Notes: generated from the sequence alone by a model not told the origin. DNA of 64,000 bases from Primula veris (GCA_963682055.1 OY821750.1:27846402-27910401), one strand, 5' to 3'. Positions 38,544 through 51,361 are shown, counted from the stretch's first letter. Numbers and translations: made by a program.

Positions 38544-38758
38544 CTTCTTTTTCAAAATCTAATATTATAGTTCAAAAGTTCAATTATATTAGTAGATTTT
38601 AAAAAATTTCATTTCGGTAATTTAAAAGATATTGTCCGATCAAACTTGACACGTTTTTTTTCCCCGTAATGGACTATTTTTTTGGGAATGAAAGAGTATT
38701 ATGTCTATGAAATAAAAAAAATACAATTTTATTTTTTTAGAATCTACCCTAAAAACAA

Positions 38759-38960
38759 CTACTTCCTCCGTCCCATTTCATTTGGGACACTACGGGGAAT
38801 AACAAAAATTAAGTTAACATAATGATTGTGTTGCTTTTTATTTAAATTGATTTTTTTGCCATTATTTATTGTTTCTCACTTTCCTATGTTAAATTGAAAA
38901 AAAATAAAAACATAATGTACCAAAAAAAAATAGTTTCTATTTAATAAAAATGAGCCAATA
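38759..38960. mobile_element. Stowaway-like remnant
   Basis: CTTCCTCCGTCCCATTTCAT followed by TTGGGACAC matches the common Stowaway terminus. No inverted partner end is evident, so this is a solo end or decayed copy about 400 bp upstream of the protease gene. Confidence 0.4.
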
Positions 38961-39072
38961 AGTTGAGATTAGCCAAAAATAAAATAAAATAATACCCAAT
39001 AAATTAGTAGCAGGACTACTTAATTTTAAAAAACAAAAACAAAACTACTCTGGCCCTGGGCACACAACGTGG

Positions 39073-39075
<3 letters not shown>

Positions 39076-39130
<55 letters not shown>
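39076..39130. repeat. (TA)n microsatellite 55 bp upstream of the protease ATG
   Basis: About 27 uninterrupted TA units end at 39130, followed by CCCATATATGTATATG and the ATG at 39185. It occupies the position expected for the core promoter or 5' UTR, so its length could affect expression; that is inference. Confidence 0.9.
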
Positions 39131-39133
<3 letters not shown>

Positions 39134-39184
39134 ATATATGTATATGTATGTGTATCTCACTCTCACTCTAAAACAACCAAAAAA

Positions 39185-42100
39185 ATGTCACCACCACCAT
39201 TTCTCATCATTTTCTCCATTTTAATAACTTATGTAACTGCAAAACAAACCTACATTGTGCATTTGAAGCACAACAACATCCCCCACCAGGAGTTCCTTTC
39301 CACCCACCTCCTCTCTCTACCTTCCCCCTCTTATCTCTCGGAAGGGTTCCCGCCCGAGGAGTCCGAGTCGTTACTCTACTCCTACAAAACCGCATACAAC
39401 GGCTTTGCCGCTTCCTTAACAAAGGAACAAGCGGGGTCGTTAAGGAATTTAGACTCCGTGTTGGGAGTTTATGAGGATACGGTTTATTATGTTCACACAA
39501 CTAGGACACCTGAGTTTCTTGGCCTGGACGTCCCGCCTCAGGGCGGACCGTCCTGGGCCGAGGGGACTGACCACGGGTCGAGCGACGTTATAGTGGGCGT
39601 GCTCGACACGGGGGTTTGCCCGGAGTCCAGGTATTTGTTTTTGTTTTTTCAAGATTTGTGACTTATAAACGTACTATTTGTTAGACTATATTATGAATAG
39701 ATAATGATCGAGTTTATAAATAATTATACATCATTATCATTATAAGAACTTTTAATGATTAGATATATGGAGTTTAACATGGTATCAGAGCGGGCTTAAC
39801 GATGTTGGGCTCACCTCCGCTAATTTAATATATCCGCTCGTAGTACCCTTAAAATGTCGGGTCACGAGCGAGGGGAGTATTAAAGTATATTATCCCACAT
39901 AGACTAGATAATGAGTGAACACGTGGTTTATAAATAATTATCCATCCTTATCATTATGAGACATTTTAATGGTAAGTTATATGAGATTTAATAGTATTAG
40001 TATTAGTGAACATGCACCTAATTAAAGATGAAAAATAGGTTGATAGGGTATTTGTATTTTATAAAGATTCGGTACATATAGATTAGCATTAGTGGAGTTA
40101 TTTGTATTTTTCATCCTTATAATGTACCAAATCTTAAATAAGGGTTGATAATGTGGGTTTTTATAAATTGAGTATGTTTCTATGAACTAATCAATAATTC
40201 TCCCATAAATTAAGTATAGTCATTGACTGTTTTAAAAGAGAAAATAATCATTCATTTTAGATAATTAAACAACCCTGTATTTTAGCTAATTAAGTAATGA
40301 TCAATTTTCTAAATAGGAGTATGTGGCTCTTCAATTTTAATTTATCTCTTGACATGATTATTTTAAAAATAGGTCGTTCGCAGACTCCGGGATGGGCCCC
40401 GTTCCCCCTTCCTGGAAAGGGGAGTGCGAAGCAGGGTCGGACTTCCTTCCAGCTTCTTGCAACAGAAAGCTGGTCGGGGCCAGGAAGTTCTCCAAGGGGT
40501 ACCGGATGTCGTTGTCTGGAGTAAGGGGGGAGAGGGAGGAGCCGGACTCGCCACGGGATCATGACGGGCACGGGACGCACACCGCAAGCACGGCTGCCGG
40601 CGCCCGGGTGGGGAACGCGAGCCTGCTAGGGTTTGCGCATGGTACGGCACGGGGCATGGCGGTCGGCGCACGAGTCGCCACGTACAAGGTATTATTAGAA
40701 TGTTTAATGTCATTAATAAGATTGAGTTAAGATTGATTAGAGATTTGTTTATTGGCGAGCATTCATGTGTTGCCTATATAAATTACGGTTCTGAAAAGTG
40801 CTGGTAAAAAAAAAACTAGATTCAAAGCTTAAAAATAAGTTAAAAAGTCATGTTTTTATTTAGTAAACAACGCTTTAGCTAAGTTTTCAGGTTTTTAAAA
40901 CACTGATATAAAGAAGCTTATAATTGTTGTCATGACATCAGTGAGTGTTAGACGGTGAAGCTTTAGTAAAGAGCGGTATGGAAGACGCTTATGTTTTTTA
41001 ACTTCGGATGGTCGGATGTGCTAAAATAATTTGGGGGGCCAAGATTTTAATGCTCATTTAATCATGTCTGACGGTCTGGGTGAATTTAAGAGCGATTGGA
41101 CGATTTAAAGAGCAGGCGAATACTATGCAGCCTTTTATGGGGCAATTTTGAAGTAAATTTTGTAACACCAGAACATAAATAATATCAGTGTATTAAAATG
41201 CGAAATCTTATCGATTTTTTTTTTTTTGCAAGAGATACGCTAAAATCGTAAAAACGGTAACTTTAGCGGCCTATAATGCGGGAGAGCGAGCTTTTTAAGC
41301 TTGTTTTAAGTTTTGAATCGAGCTTTTTAAATACGCAACACACTCTTTTAGTACAGTGAATAATATTGTCTCTTTACTTTTCTACATCATTTATCTCTCG
41401 ACATGGTTATTTTAACACTAGGTATGCTGGAAGTCGGGGTGCTTCGGGTCGGATATCCTGGCTGGGATGGAGAAGGCGATGGAAGACGGGGTTAATGTCC
41501 TCTCGATGTCCCTCGGGGGTAGCTCCGCGCCGTATTACCGTGATACCATCGCGATTGGCGCGTTCGCGGCGGTACAAAAGGGCATTTTTGTCTCCTGCTC
41601 GGCAGGGAACAGTGGCCCCGTCAAGTCTTCGTTGGCGAACTTAGCCCCATGGATAATGACGGTCGGGGCAGGGACCCTAGACCGGGACTTCCCCGCTTAC
41701 ATTGTTCTAGGTAACAACCGAAAGGTAACCGGAGTTTCGTTATATAGTGGGAAGGGAATGGGGAAAAAACCGGTCGAGTTAGTTTACAACAAAGGAAGTA
41801 ATGGGTCAAGTAACTTGTGCTTGGCGGGTTCGCTTGAACCTGCCTTGGTGAAAGGGAAAGTTGTTTTATGTGACCGAGGGATAACCGCTAGGGTTGAGAA
41901 AGGGGCTGTGGTAAGGGACGCGGGTGGGATAGGGATGATCTTGGCGAACATGGCTGCCAACGGAGAGGAGCTAGTGGCGGACGCGCATTTGCTACCCGCG
42001 GTGGCGATCGGGAAGACGATGGGAGATATGGTGAGGGGGTATGTGATGAGAGATAAGAGGCCAACGGCAGTGTTGAGCTTTGGTGGGACGGTTTTGGGTG

Positions 42101-45100
42101 TCAAGCCGTCACCAGTGGTGGCGGCGTTTAGCTCGCGTGGGCCGAATTCGGTGACGCCGGAGATTTTGAAGCCAGATGTGATTGGGCCGGGGGTCAATAT
42201 ATTGGCGGCTTGGTCGGAGTCCGTTGGGCCTACAGGGCTGGCGCAGGATACTCGGAAGACTTTGTTCAATATCATGTCTGGTAAGTTCACTGAACTCACC
42301 CAGTTACATAGTTTAGTACTACTAGTTATCAGTTCTTGATTTTGATTTAGTATATTTTTGTTGCACTTGAATATAGATTATGCAAACAGCAATGTCTGTT
42401 TTATACTAACAAGCATATTTGAGACCTGGATAATATGTAAATGCACACATTTTGAAGAAGCAGTTACAGTAAGTACAAACTGTACATGTAAATACATTTG
42501 AAGACTGCTATACTTGCCATAATTGTATGTTTTGATCTTGTCATCGAAGCTATTCGTATGCTAATATGAAATATTTTACATACTCTTTTAGACAAAGCCA
42601 TAGTCGATTCAGAACAATTGTATGCAAGTTCTGAGACTTTAAGACAGCTATATTCTCCACAATTGCATTTCTAAGCATTTTTCCCTACAGAAAATCCAAA
42701 GTCATTATAGTCTACTTAGATAGGCACTGTATCACACCATCAGGTACGAATGAGAGTACTAATGACGGTTGAAAGTTGACAACTATAGCTTAAGATGAGT
42801 CAACTTTACAAATGAGTGATTCTGAATGCATCTCCACCCATGTTTCATAGACTTTGCAAAATAGAAACAAAATTGGCTATTGTCAAATGTTCTGAGCTTG
42901 TTTAGCAGTCAGCACTAAAGAAAACTTATTCTTTAGTTCTGAGTTAGATGATCGCAATGTTTGGTATTATGGTGCTATTTTTGGTTTCGGTCATTCATTC
43001 ATGGATCTAACCTTTAATAGGAGTATGAAAAGTGAGCACACTTGCTCATAAAAGAAATAGTGAGCATATGTTAGAAGTCTAAATTGTGATGTTTATCTTT
43101 GCATCTATAACTGAAGCTTTTTTTATCAATGACTTTCCACTTTACAGTTTGAAAGCAACCTTTAGAATTGTGATTTTGAATATTGCGGTGTGTGAAGTTC
43201 TCTTTCGGAGTAGACATTATAATGTAGTCAAAAGATCTCTTAGAATAAAATTGGCTGGCCTGACTTTAAAGAGATCTTTATGGAAAAGGTTATTTTAAAG
43301 TATCAACGCAGATCATTAGCGTTGTGAACTTTAATTAGAATAAAATTGGCTGGCCTGACTTTAAAGATTTCTAGTGAGAATATGTATATCAAAACCATAG
43401 CAGCTGCTAATTATCAAACTAAAACAAGACTGCATTGTGGGAAATTCTGAATACCAACTTCAAGTGAATTAAATAGTGCTATATCAATGGTCCAATGAAA
43501 ATTTGGCGATTGAAAATGTTGTTGAACTGTATAGCTTGGTTAGCACCAGTAGGAACTTTTATTTTTCCTTTCTGGAGTACAGAATAGGCAAGGTCTTATT
43601 TAACTTTTAGGTAGGTGATTGCAGTTTGTGAATTGTGGTGTTATTTTTGCTCCAAAGAAGCTTTTACTTTTTGCTTTCTGGAGTACAGGATTGGTAAGGT
43701 TTATTTAATTTTGAGGTAGGTGATCGCAATTTGTGAACTGTTGTGCTATATTTGGTGGTGGGGATGCCATTCATGGAGCTGGCATTCACTATGAAACACT
43801 GAGAATATGTTAGAAGTCTAAAATTTCAATGTATATGTTTTCGCACTATAATCAAAGCTAGTAGATTTTATCAGTGGCTTTCTAGTTGAAAAGCTACCTT
43901 TGGTTTGAGATTTTGAGTACAGATTAGTGTAAGTTCTCGAGTGGGCATAATGAGAAAGTCAAAAGACATATTAACCTTTTAAAAGAGTCATTTTGAAGGT
44001 GTTAACTGAGATAATTAGCCATCAGGAATTTTAATTATAGGAAGCTATTAATGTCAAACTATAGCAAAACTACACTGTTGGAAATCTTGAATGCCAACCT
44101 TAATTGAAACTGAATACTGCGTTACGGATGACAATGTTGTTTAGAGTACTTCTTCTGTTACAGTTACAAACTAACACGAAATCTGATTTTCTAAAAATGA
44201 TACACCTTCAGGTTCACAAAAAAAATGCCTTTAAACATTGTTCTTCAACTAATTTGAAATAGTGTTGACTTATTTTGTGGAAATTCAAAAACAGCCAAGT
44301 GATGGTGATGTATGTAACATATCACATAATATGATTATGACAAGTTATTTTGCAATATCTTCCAGATGATCTTTCACTGTTTTTGTTTTGTTACTCTGAA
44401 TTATGTTTTTTGAGAGTGCTGGCTTTGGTGGGATGAGCAAAAACTTAATGGACATGCCATTATGATCTTCCTGAACCAGGCCTGAGATAGTGGGATATAT
44501 CATATATGTCACTTGCATATTTATATGGTCTACCTAAATTTCTGGCTTTTAGATATTGTTATGCACTGGTCCTACAACTTTTTAGGTTTGGCCATAATAA
44601 TAATCCACATACCAGCATAGTTTATATTGTGCCCTGCCTTTATTGGTTGACATGACCTACAATGCCCATCCATCTGCAATGTCCTGTATTTTTTAAATCA
44701 AAGTGGAAAATGACTTTTAAACATAACCATATGTCGAAAGTGACACCTTCAAAGGCTCACTTTCATAGAGATATTGAATGCTTATTTGAAAGCAGGTTAA
44801 TTCATAAATACCATATGTGCTTACAGCTATTTGTAAAAACACTAACAGTCAAAACCCATCTGTAGTTTTCCATAATGGCTTTAATTTGGACTCAATATTT
44901 ATTCTTGCCCTTGTTCTTGCCATGTGGTAGACTTACTTTCAGTAAATCTAATCCGTCTATATTTATCAATTTTCTTTTGAAAGCTAATGCTTCGTTCAAT
45001 CACATTAAAATGAGTATGGACTCAGGCACGCATACGAGTTTATATTTGACATTTTTTGAATTGGCTAGACTGTATATTTAGTATTAATTTCTTAGATAAC

Positions 45101-46364
45101 AACACATTGATATGCTAGTTAACTTTGAATATCAGCTTATCCCAGGTTTTCTTTGCTCCAGTAGGATTAACTTAAACCAGATTACCGTTCATATTTAACA
45201 AAATCTGCAATTCTGAGTGTGATTTCTATTCGTGTTGTAGAATTTAAACACTTGATGTCCGCACATGACACAACACTCCTTTGGCATGCCTGTGCATCCT
45301 ACCATTTCATGCTATGTAACTTATATAAAAAATTATTCGGACATTGGATGCACAGTTATCAGGAAAAAGTTTCTTTTTTTAAATTAAGTGGTACATAAAA
45401 CACTCTTTGGCTCTTGGCATGCCTGTGCATACTTCTATTTAAAAGGTTTGAAATTTGAAGGACACACATGGTTCTCAGGATAATCTTGATTTGTATAAAT
45501 ATTTTTTTCTTTTTTCTCATGCTAATTAATGCCCAAGCAACCTACTAAGTAGTAAGGAGTACTAACTAATCAGTATGGTACAAGTTCAGAGTTAGAAATG
45601 GTGCCTTTTCTTTTTATGTATAGGTTATTCACTTGTTCTTATTTTCTCCTCGTTTCTAATTCTGCTTTTTTTCTTTTCTCATAACAGGTACATCAATGTC
45701 ATGCCCACATATAAGCGGCCTAGCAGCCCTTCTCAAGGCCGCTCACCCAGACTGGAGTCCTAGCGCTATAAAATCCGCTCTCATGACCACTGCATACACC
45801 CGTGACAACACCAACTCTCCTCTTACAGACGCTACCAACGGGATTATCTCGACTCCTTTTGCCCATGGTTCCGGCCACGTGGACCCCCATAAGGCCATCT
45901 CCCCTGGCCTTGTATATGACCTCTCCACAGACGATTATATAGCCTTCCTATGCTCCCTCGACTACACCCCTGAACACATACAAACTTTTGTCAAACATTC
46001 CAATTTCAAGTGTACTAGAAAGTTCAATAACCCTGGCCAGCTCAACTACCCTTCATTCTCTGTTCTTTTTGGAAAAAACGGAGTTGTTAGATACACACGT
46101 GTATTGACGAATGTGGGGGCTGTCGGGTCTGTGTATGACGTGGCGGTCACTGGGCCTGATACGATTGGAGTAAAGGTGAAGCCTGCTAAGCTTGTGTTTG
46201 ACAAAGTTGGGGATAAAAAGAGTTATACCGTGACTTTTGTGTCTAAGAAAGGTGTGAACGAGACTAGTATTGAGAGGCACACGTATGTGTTTGCTTCGCT
46301 TACATGGAGTAATGCTGATCACCAAGTTACGAGCCCTATTGTTTATGCTTGGGGATTGTATTGA
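39185..46364 (+). CDS. SBT1.8: Subtilisin-like serine protease, SBT1.8-like
   Basis: Secreted S8A subtilase that acts in the apoplast. Exons: 39185-39630, 40373-40688, 41422-42280 and 45688-46364, with GT..AG introns and joining phases, giving 765 residues, a normal family length. Order: signal peptide about 1-19; I9 propeptide to about 104 with maturation expected before [10 protein letters not shown]; catalytic Asp141 (VLDTG), His215 ([10 protein letters not shown]), oxyanion Asn317 (SCSAGNSGP), Ser543 (GTSMSCPH, with codon 541 split by intron 3); a PA domain between Asn317 and Ser543; a C-terminal fibronectin-III-like domain from about 645. [34 protein letters not shown] and [17 protein letters not shown] strongly recall SBT1.8. 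One oddity: GVCPES where plant subtilases nearly always have GVWPES (Cys145). Exons 2 and 3 are GC-rich against AT-rich introns. It appears intact. Confidence 0.93.
42281..45687. other. Protease intron 3 (3.4 kb) with diverged internal repeats
   Basis: GT..AG intron between the substrate-binding region and the catalytic Ser exon. Blocks near 42940-43270 and 43690-43990 are diverged direct copies (TAGATGATCGCAATGT versus TAGGTGATCGCAATTT, TTAGAAGTCTAAA.TT, AAAGCAACCTTT versus AAAGCTACCTTT, AGTCAAAAGA). A 30-base segment around AATAAAATTGGCTGGCCTGA is repeated at about 43247 and 43342. No gene inside. Confidence 0.65.
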
Positions 46365-47002
46365 GAGAAATGCAAAAATGATTGTGCGTAAGTGTGCACT
46401 GCGAAAAGAAAGAATTAAAAAGTGAGAGGGGGGTTGGGTTTGTTATTGGTAAGTTATGTAATAGACTTGGCTGTATTAGTTATTATGCAATGAAATCACA
46501 TAAGTTTTTGGCATTAGGCCAAATTATGTATTGTTGGTTTAGACCCAAGTTCCATCTGATAATTTGCAAAAAAAGGAAAATCCGGCTTTCTTTTACATTT
46601 CATCAAAATGCCTTTGCTGCAATCTGCTCTTTTCGTTTGAATTTGTAAGGAGTGCATGAAATTGAAAACTATCGATGCAATGGTAATATTTGTACTACTT
46701 TTAAAGGGAATTGCTTGCGTAATCATCCACTATTGCAGTAAAGGAACTTGTTAAAAATTCTTCCGGGTAGGTGACCTATCTGATCATCATATTACAGGAC
46801 TCATTCCGAGTTTTTTTACAGAATTTTATCGAAAAACTGGGACTGGGATATGGTTTGAGAAAATTTAAAAGTCTAGTGTACCCTGAAAAAGAACTCAACG
46901 AGATCCCCCTTTGTATGATTTGAGGGGAGGCCTCATTGAGTTATTAATACTAATCAAACTTTTTTTCATCTAATAAATGACAAAATATATTTGTTTATGA
47001 TG
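46365..47002. other. Protease 3' UTR and flank
   Basis: Immediately after the stop codon. AT-rich sequence without another gene. A mature transcript end probably falls between 46490 and 46720, but I see no decisive polyadenylation signal. Confidence 0.5.
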
Positions 47003-47007
47003 CTAAC

Positions 47008-47210
47008 TGTTGTAAGATTATTGGACTCTTGGGCTTTTACTTAATGGGCCCAGATGGGCTTGTAACCCTAACCCTCTATCTATATAAAGAGGGCTAGGGG
47101 TCTTATATTTGACATTCCATTCATATTCATTCATTAATAAAGACGATACTGTTCTCCCCTCTCTCTACTTCTGTCTCCCTAAATATATAGCTAATAGTTG
47201 TATTACAACA
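47008..47210 (+). repeat. 5' LTR of copy 1
   Basis: TGTTGTAAGATTATTGG..GTTGTATTACAACA. A TATA box (TATATAAAG, about 47080-47089) is present. By eye it is identical to 53797-53999. Confidence 0.95.
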
Positions 47211-48625
47211 CGTTATCGGCACTTTGCTCGCAGAAATAAAATATACGTTCGCGGATATTGGAGATTTTGGGTAAACACACGGATATTGAGTATGTATAAA
47301 TCTTGAGGTTTATCCGGGTTTTATTGGGTTCGTTTCGACCTTCTACAAAATACCCGGCGTACGGTACACTATTTATTTATTTATACCTTTGGCAGTAAAA
47401 AAAAAAAAATAAAAAAAAAAATTGCATGCTAGTATAAATAAATTGGACTGTTAAAGCTATTTTGCCTCTGGTTATCACATGTTTAGAATCGTAAGTGATA
47501 TTGGTATTGTATGATCCTCCCACGTGAATTTAATTATGCTATATGCACATATGTATGTAGCCTCTGTACAGTTATTGAATACCCATGTGTGTATGTTGTA
47601 TGAATGTACATAATAACTATATTGGATAGTATATAAATTTATTTGGTAGCGCATGTAGAGAGCTAATAGTGTTTCTTTAAACAATTTAGTTAATAACCAC
47701 ATGATAGATAAATTGCAATGAAGGGCTATTGCATACTGAAACTATATTTGTTGATAACAGAAATTATTGCAAGCGTATATAATTTGGTTGAGTACGGTTA
47801 TATAAACTACATGCCTACCCACTGATATTGTTTAGGGTACATATTGGATTTGTAAAATCTGACATAGAGAACTTGTCATATTTATGTAACTTAAACTTGC
47901 ACCTATATGTTTGGTTGATTTCCATAAAGAAACAAAATATCATATGCCATGCACTGCCAATTGATATGTTTCCATGTAAATTTAACCCCTTTGCATGTTA
48001 AAATATTTTTTTTTACCATATATAGAATTGATTGGTAAATTAAAAATATATTGCTTGCTTGTATGTTAGAACTACCATGTATAGAATTACTTATATGGCA
48101 ATAAACCGTAGATAATTGATTGATATCTTATTAGTATAATCAACATATCTTTTGATATTACCATAGATATAAATATACCATATGGCAGTTAATTGATTTG
48201 ATTTGATTTGGTATGATATAATTTGTGTGATTGATAATCCTGAATTGATTTAGTTTATCACCAAATCTACTGCATGATTAGATATATATCATGAATATAT
48301 TTTATACTGCCTTGTATATATGTGGTTATCTAGAAAAGATATACTGTTATTTATTGCCATGAATGGTAGAATTGCGAAATCATATATATTCACATTTAAG
48401 TTGGAAAAATTATGAACCTTCCCTAAATAGGCTCACCTATTTGGATACGATGTCTAGGAAAGATATAGGCGGAAGTCGATATCCTAATGAGGTCGGGTTT
48501 TAAGTGGCATTCGTGCCCTCCACCCTCACCGTCTTTCCTGGTCGTTTTTCAAATAGAGCTACCGAAAGGGGTTGACTAAATAATAATTTCCCCGAGTGTG
48601 TTTATATAGTGATGTATGTTTCGCC

Positions 48626-48790
48626 GAATTGGTGTTTCAGTATCGACCCGTCGTTCGATCAATGAGAACCGATTCACATGAGAAGCAAAACTAATGTTTT
48701 CGAACCTGTCGTTTCGAAATAAAGTTTATGCTTGTGCAAACCATAAACATATAAACCAGTCGTTTTATATGATAAATAATCCAGAACTCC
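48626..48790 (+). other. Three constant-loop hairpins (copy 1, gag region)
   Basis: ATCGA-CCCGTCGT-TCGAT (48642-48659), TTTCGAA-CCTGTCGT-TTCGAAA (48698-48719) and CATATAAA-CCAGTCGT-TTTATATG (48748-48771). The arms of the first two continue imperfectly outward to about 20 bp. The same three hairpins are in the inverted copy at 63504-63521, 63446-63467 and 63394-63417. Confidence 0.85.
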
Positions 48791-49787
48791 CAACACATGT
48801 TGGATGCCATCTATGATGAGAAAAAATCGTAAAACATACTTGCGAAATGACTGTTTAAACGTTGATTTTAATCGGTCATCACATGTTACTCACCCTGATG
48901 TGTGAAAATGTGATGCCCAAATTTTTTTTTGGATGCATCTTTGATGAGTAAAACACGAGTTTGTTGTTACCCTCGAGATGAATACTAAGGCGTTGATTTT
49001 ATTCCGCCGCCACATTTGAGACGTGATGACGTCTATGGTGAACTAATGTCTGAAATTGACATATTGGAGCAATCCTTCACCAAAATACTAGCTTGGAAAT
49101 TGTATTCCATAAGCAGTATCGTGAATTTATATTCACCATGTTCCTTTATCGTCCATCTGTTATTGGATAAGAAAATTGCCCCGTTGAGTAATTTTAATCC
49201 TATTGGGTCAATGGCGAATTGTTTGCCTGATATTAATGCTCTTCGTGTATATTTTTTTCCACGAATCGAGAACCGAGACAAGTGTTATTTGTCTCGAACT
49301 GTCGTGATCCCGATGAATCGCTTAGTCAATAGAGATTTTAGACAATCGTCAAAATCGAAAACATGTGGCTCCAAGACAGTAATTGAAAGGAACAATATGG
49401 CCCGTTGTCACAAAGCAAGAGATAATGCTCAAGGCAACTCTATGCTATTAAGACAAATGTCATGCACGGTTACTCCTTAAATAGTTCAAAACTATTATAA
49501 AGGTGAAAAAACCCGATGCTAATGTGGTTAAAGCTAACTGAAAGGAAACTCTTGAGACCCCCGGTTTTGTGGCTCAAATGAGTTTGGGACCTTTCTTTAT
49601 TGATTTTGATAAATCATTGAGCCATTTTTTCGCTCATCTGGATTATGTTTTCCATTTGGATTATTAATTTTCCATTTGGACCATACTTTTGGATTATGGT
49701 TTGCCTGTTTACAAAATTTCTCGAAATAATTTAAAGTGTTTTGAGCAAATTTCTTTGACAAATGTGACCAAACTTTAAATTATGAAA

Positions 49788-50000
49788 TTTTAGGCAATAC
49801 TTGTGGTGTAGTTGGTTTTCTGGAAATAGTGGGTAACAGTGTACCACATAATTTCACCAACTACTTGCCTAAAAGAGTACTCAGTGACAATGATTCTGGA
49901 CCTGTCGTTCCAAAATCAAAATCTTTGGTAAAACCAAATTGATTTGTCAAATATGAGGTCTTATACTCATGTAGGTCCTGCCGTACCTTGTTGAGTTATA
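49788..50000 (+). other. Nested large hairpin plus two constant-loop hairpins (copy 1)
   Basis: A large structure has TTTTAGGCAA (49788-49797) pairing with TTGCCTAAAA (49865-49874), and inside it TAGTTGGT (49809-49816) with ACCAACTA (49856-49863). It is followed by GATTCTGGA-CCTGTCGT-TCCAAAATC (49892-49917, one mismatch) and a TAGGT-CCTGCCGT-ACCTT hairpin centred near 49980 whose arms extend imperfectly. Confidence 0.75.
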
Positions 50001-50143
50001 AAATATTCGAGAAAACCAGTGTTATCTGGTAATAGCTCATGAAAGAATTAAAATTTCTTTACATAGCCTCCATTCAATACGACCAAAAGCGTATTTTAGA
50101 GGAGTTGAAATGTCTTTCAAGTGGTTGCTACCACATTCTTTAA

Positions 50144-50248
50144 AGCATTTAAAGTTACCTTATCATTTCGCCTGTCGTCGAAATGATAAATGATTTAAAT
50201 GCTAAGACATGATTGTCTGTAGTATCATTCGCCTGTCGTCGATTGATA
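50144..50248 (+). other. Two constant-loop hairpins (copy 1, before integrase)
   Basis: TTATCATTTCG-CCTGTCGT-CGAAATGATAA is a perfect 11-bp stem (50160-50189). It is extended after an internal loop by AGCATTTAAA (50144-50153) with TTTAAATGCT (50194-50203). Next is TATCATTCG-CCTGTCGT-CGATTGATA (50223-50248, one mismatch). Both persist in the inverted copy (61970-61999 and 61912-61935). Confidence 0.88.
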
Positions 50249-51323
50249 AGAGCATTTTGATATTGTGGCATTGACCGGATGAGATATTCCCGGGTCAAAA
50301 GACGATGCTTGATTTATAATCGCATCGCATTTGGATTCTCTCTGAGAATATATTTCGTAATTAATCCAAAATTCATGCCACTAATGCTCACTTTGAAAGA
50401 CTAGTATGTGTAAAGATCACGAAATGAACTCGTAGAATTCTTGTAAAGAATTGAAGGAGTTATGTGGACTTATCCAACCATAAGACGGACCATAAATATA
50501 AATGGTCATGGTTGATGCATCGACAATTTGGTCACATTTTAATGTTGTCCACATAAATGCAGCACTTTCCAAACTTTTAGCCCTATCATTAAGTTGATGG
50601 CTCATGATCCGGATTATCCTGAAAAGTCTAGTCGACTTGATAATACCGAAGAGTAAGAATTGAAATTTCGATTTGAATTACTTGAATTTGGAAATTGAAA
50701 TTGAACATCCTGTCGATTATGTTCAGACCCAAAATGGACTCACGGAAAGCTTGATGATGCGACTGCAAATGATTGCACGCATTTCTTGGTCTTGCGCACC
50801 AAGATTTATATTTCCGTATGGGGTTATGCTATTTTGCTGCATTGGTCCGTCATGAGGCCCATAGATACTCAAACACCATATGCGTACCAGCTGGTTACTG
50901 GTTATGAGCCAGAAGTCTCATATTAACGCGTGTTTAGAGTGATTAATGAATATTTTGATTGAGCCGCTCTAGCGTTCAAAATATGGACCTCTGAAGGGGA
51001 CATAAGTCGATTATGAATCCCCTGCCTATCATTTGATAGAGTAACCTTGGCAAGCGATCTCTTTACCGCATGATATGCGAAAGTGACATCGCTAAGACTG
51101 TTCTCCCCGTCGTTAGGGGGAGATTTGCACGTTACCGTTGATAAGGAACGACGTGAAGTAACGTGGCATAACCCACTCAGTCTTAGCTTGATCCCCAAAA
51201 CTGCACTTAGTGATAAGTAAGTGCATAGACTCCCTCAAGTCTACCTAAATGACAGACGCATTTAATGACTTTATGAGATGTCACGAGATCATTTATACCT
51301 GCTGCAAAATGCTTGCAAGGATA

Positions 51324-51361
51324 GACGTCCCTGTCGGACGCCGTGTTCCTGTCGTAACACG
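51324..51361 (+). other. Tandem constant-loop hairpins (copy 1, after integrase)
   Basis: GACGTC-CCTGTCG-GACGCC (51324-51342, 5 of 6 pairs) adjoins CGTGTT-CCTGTCGT-AACACG (51342-51361, perfect). In the inverted copy the second becomes CGTGTT-CCAGTCGT-AACATG, which still pairs as RNA with one G-U. Confidence 0.7.

Noticed and set aside
41366..41644. Arg/Ser-rich frames overlapping the protease exons (also antisense frames at 39207-39652, 40290-40713, 41621-42299 and 45743-46325)
   Set aside because: Frames kept open by the GC-rich subtilase codons on other frames or strands. The subtilase frame explains the conserved motifs.
49016..49480. 153-codon frame in copy 1 as an independent gene
   Set aside because: Its counterpart in copy 2 has a different frame after the first part, and it sits in the gag region of a dead element.
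50702..50725. Hairpin TGAACAT-CCTGTCGATT-ATGTTCA
   Set aside because: Resembles the constant-loop series, but it is ordinary Copia integrase coding sequence (EHPVDYVQTQNG) with a longer loop, so it is not counted.
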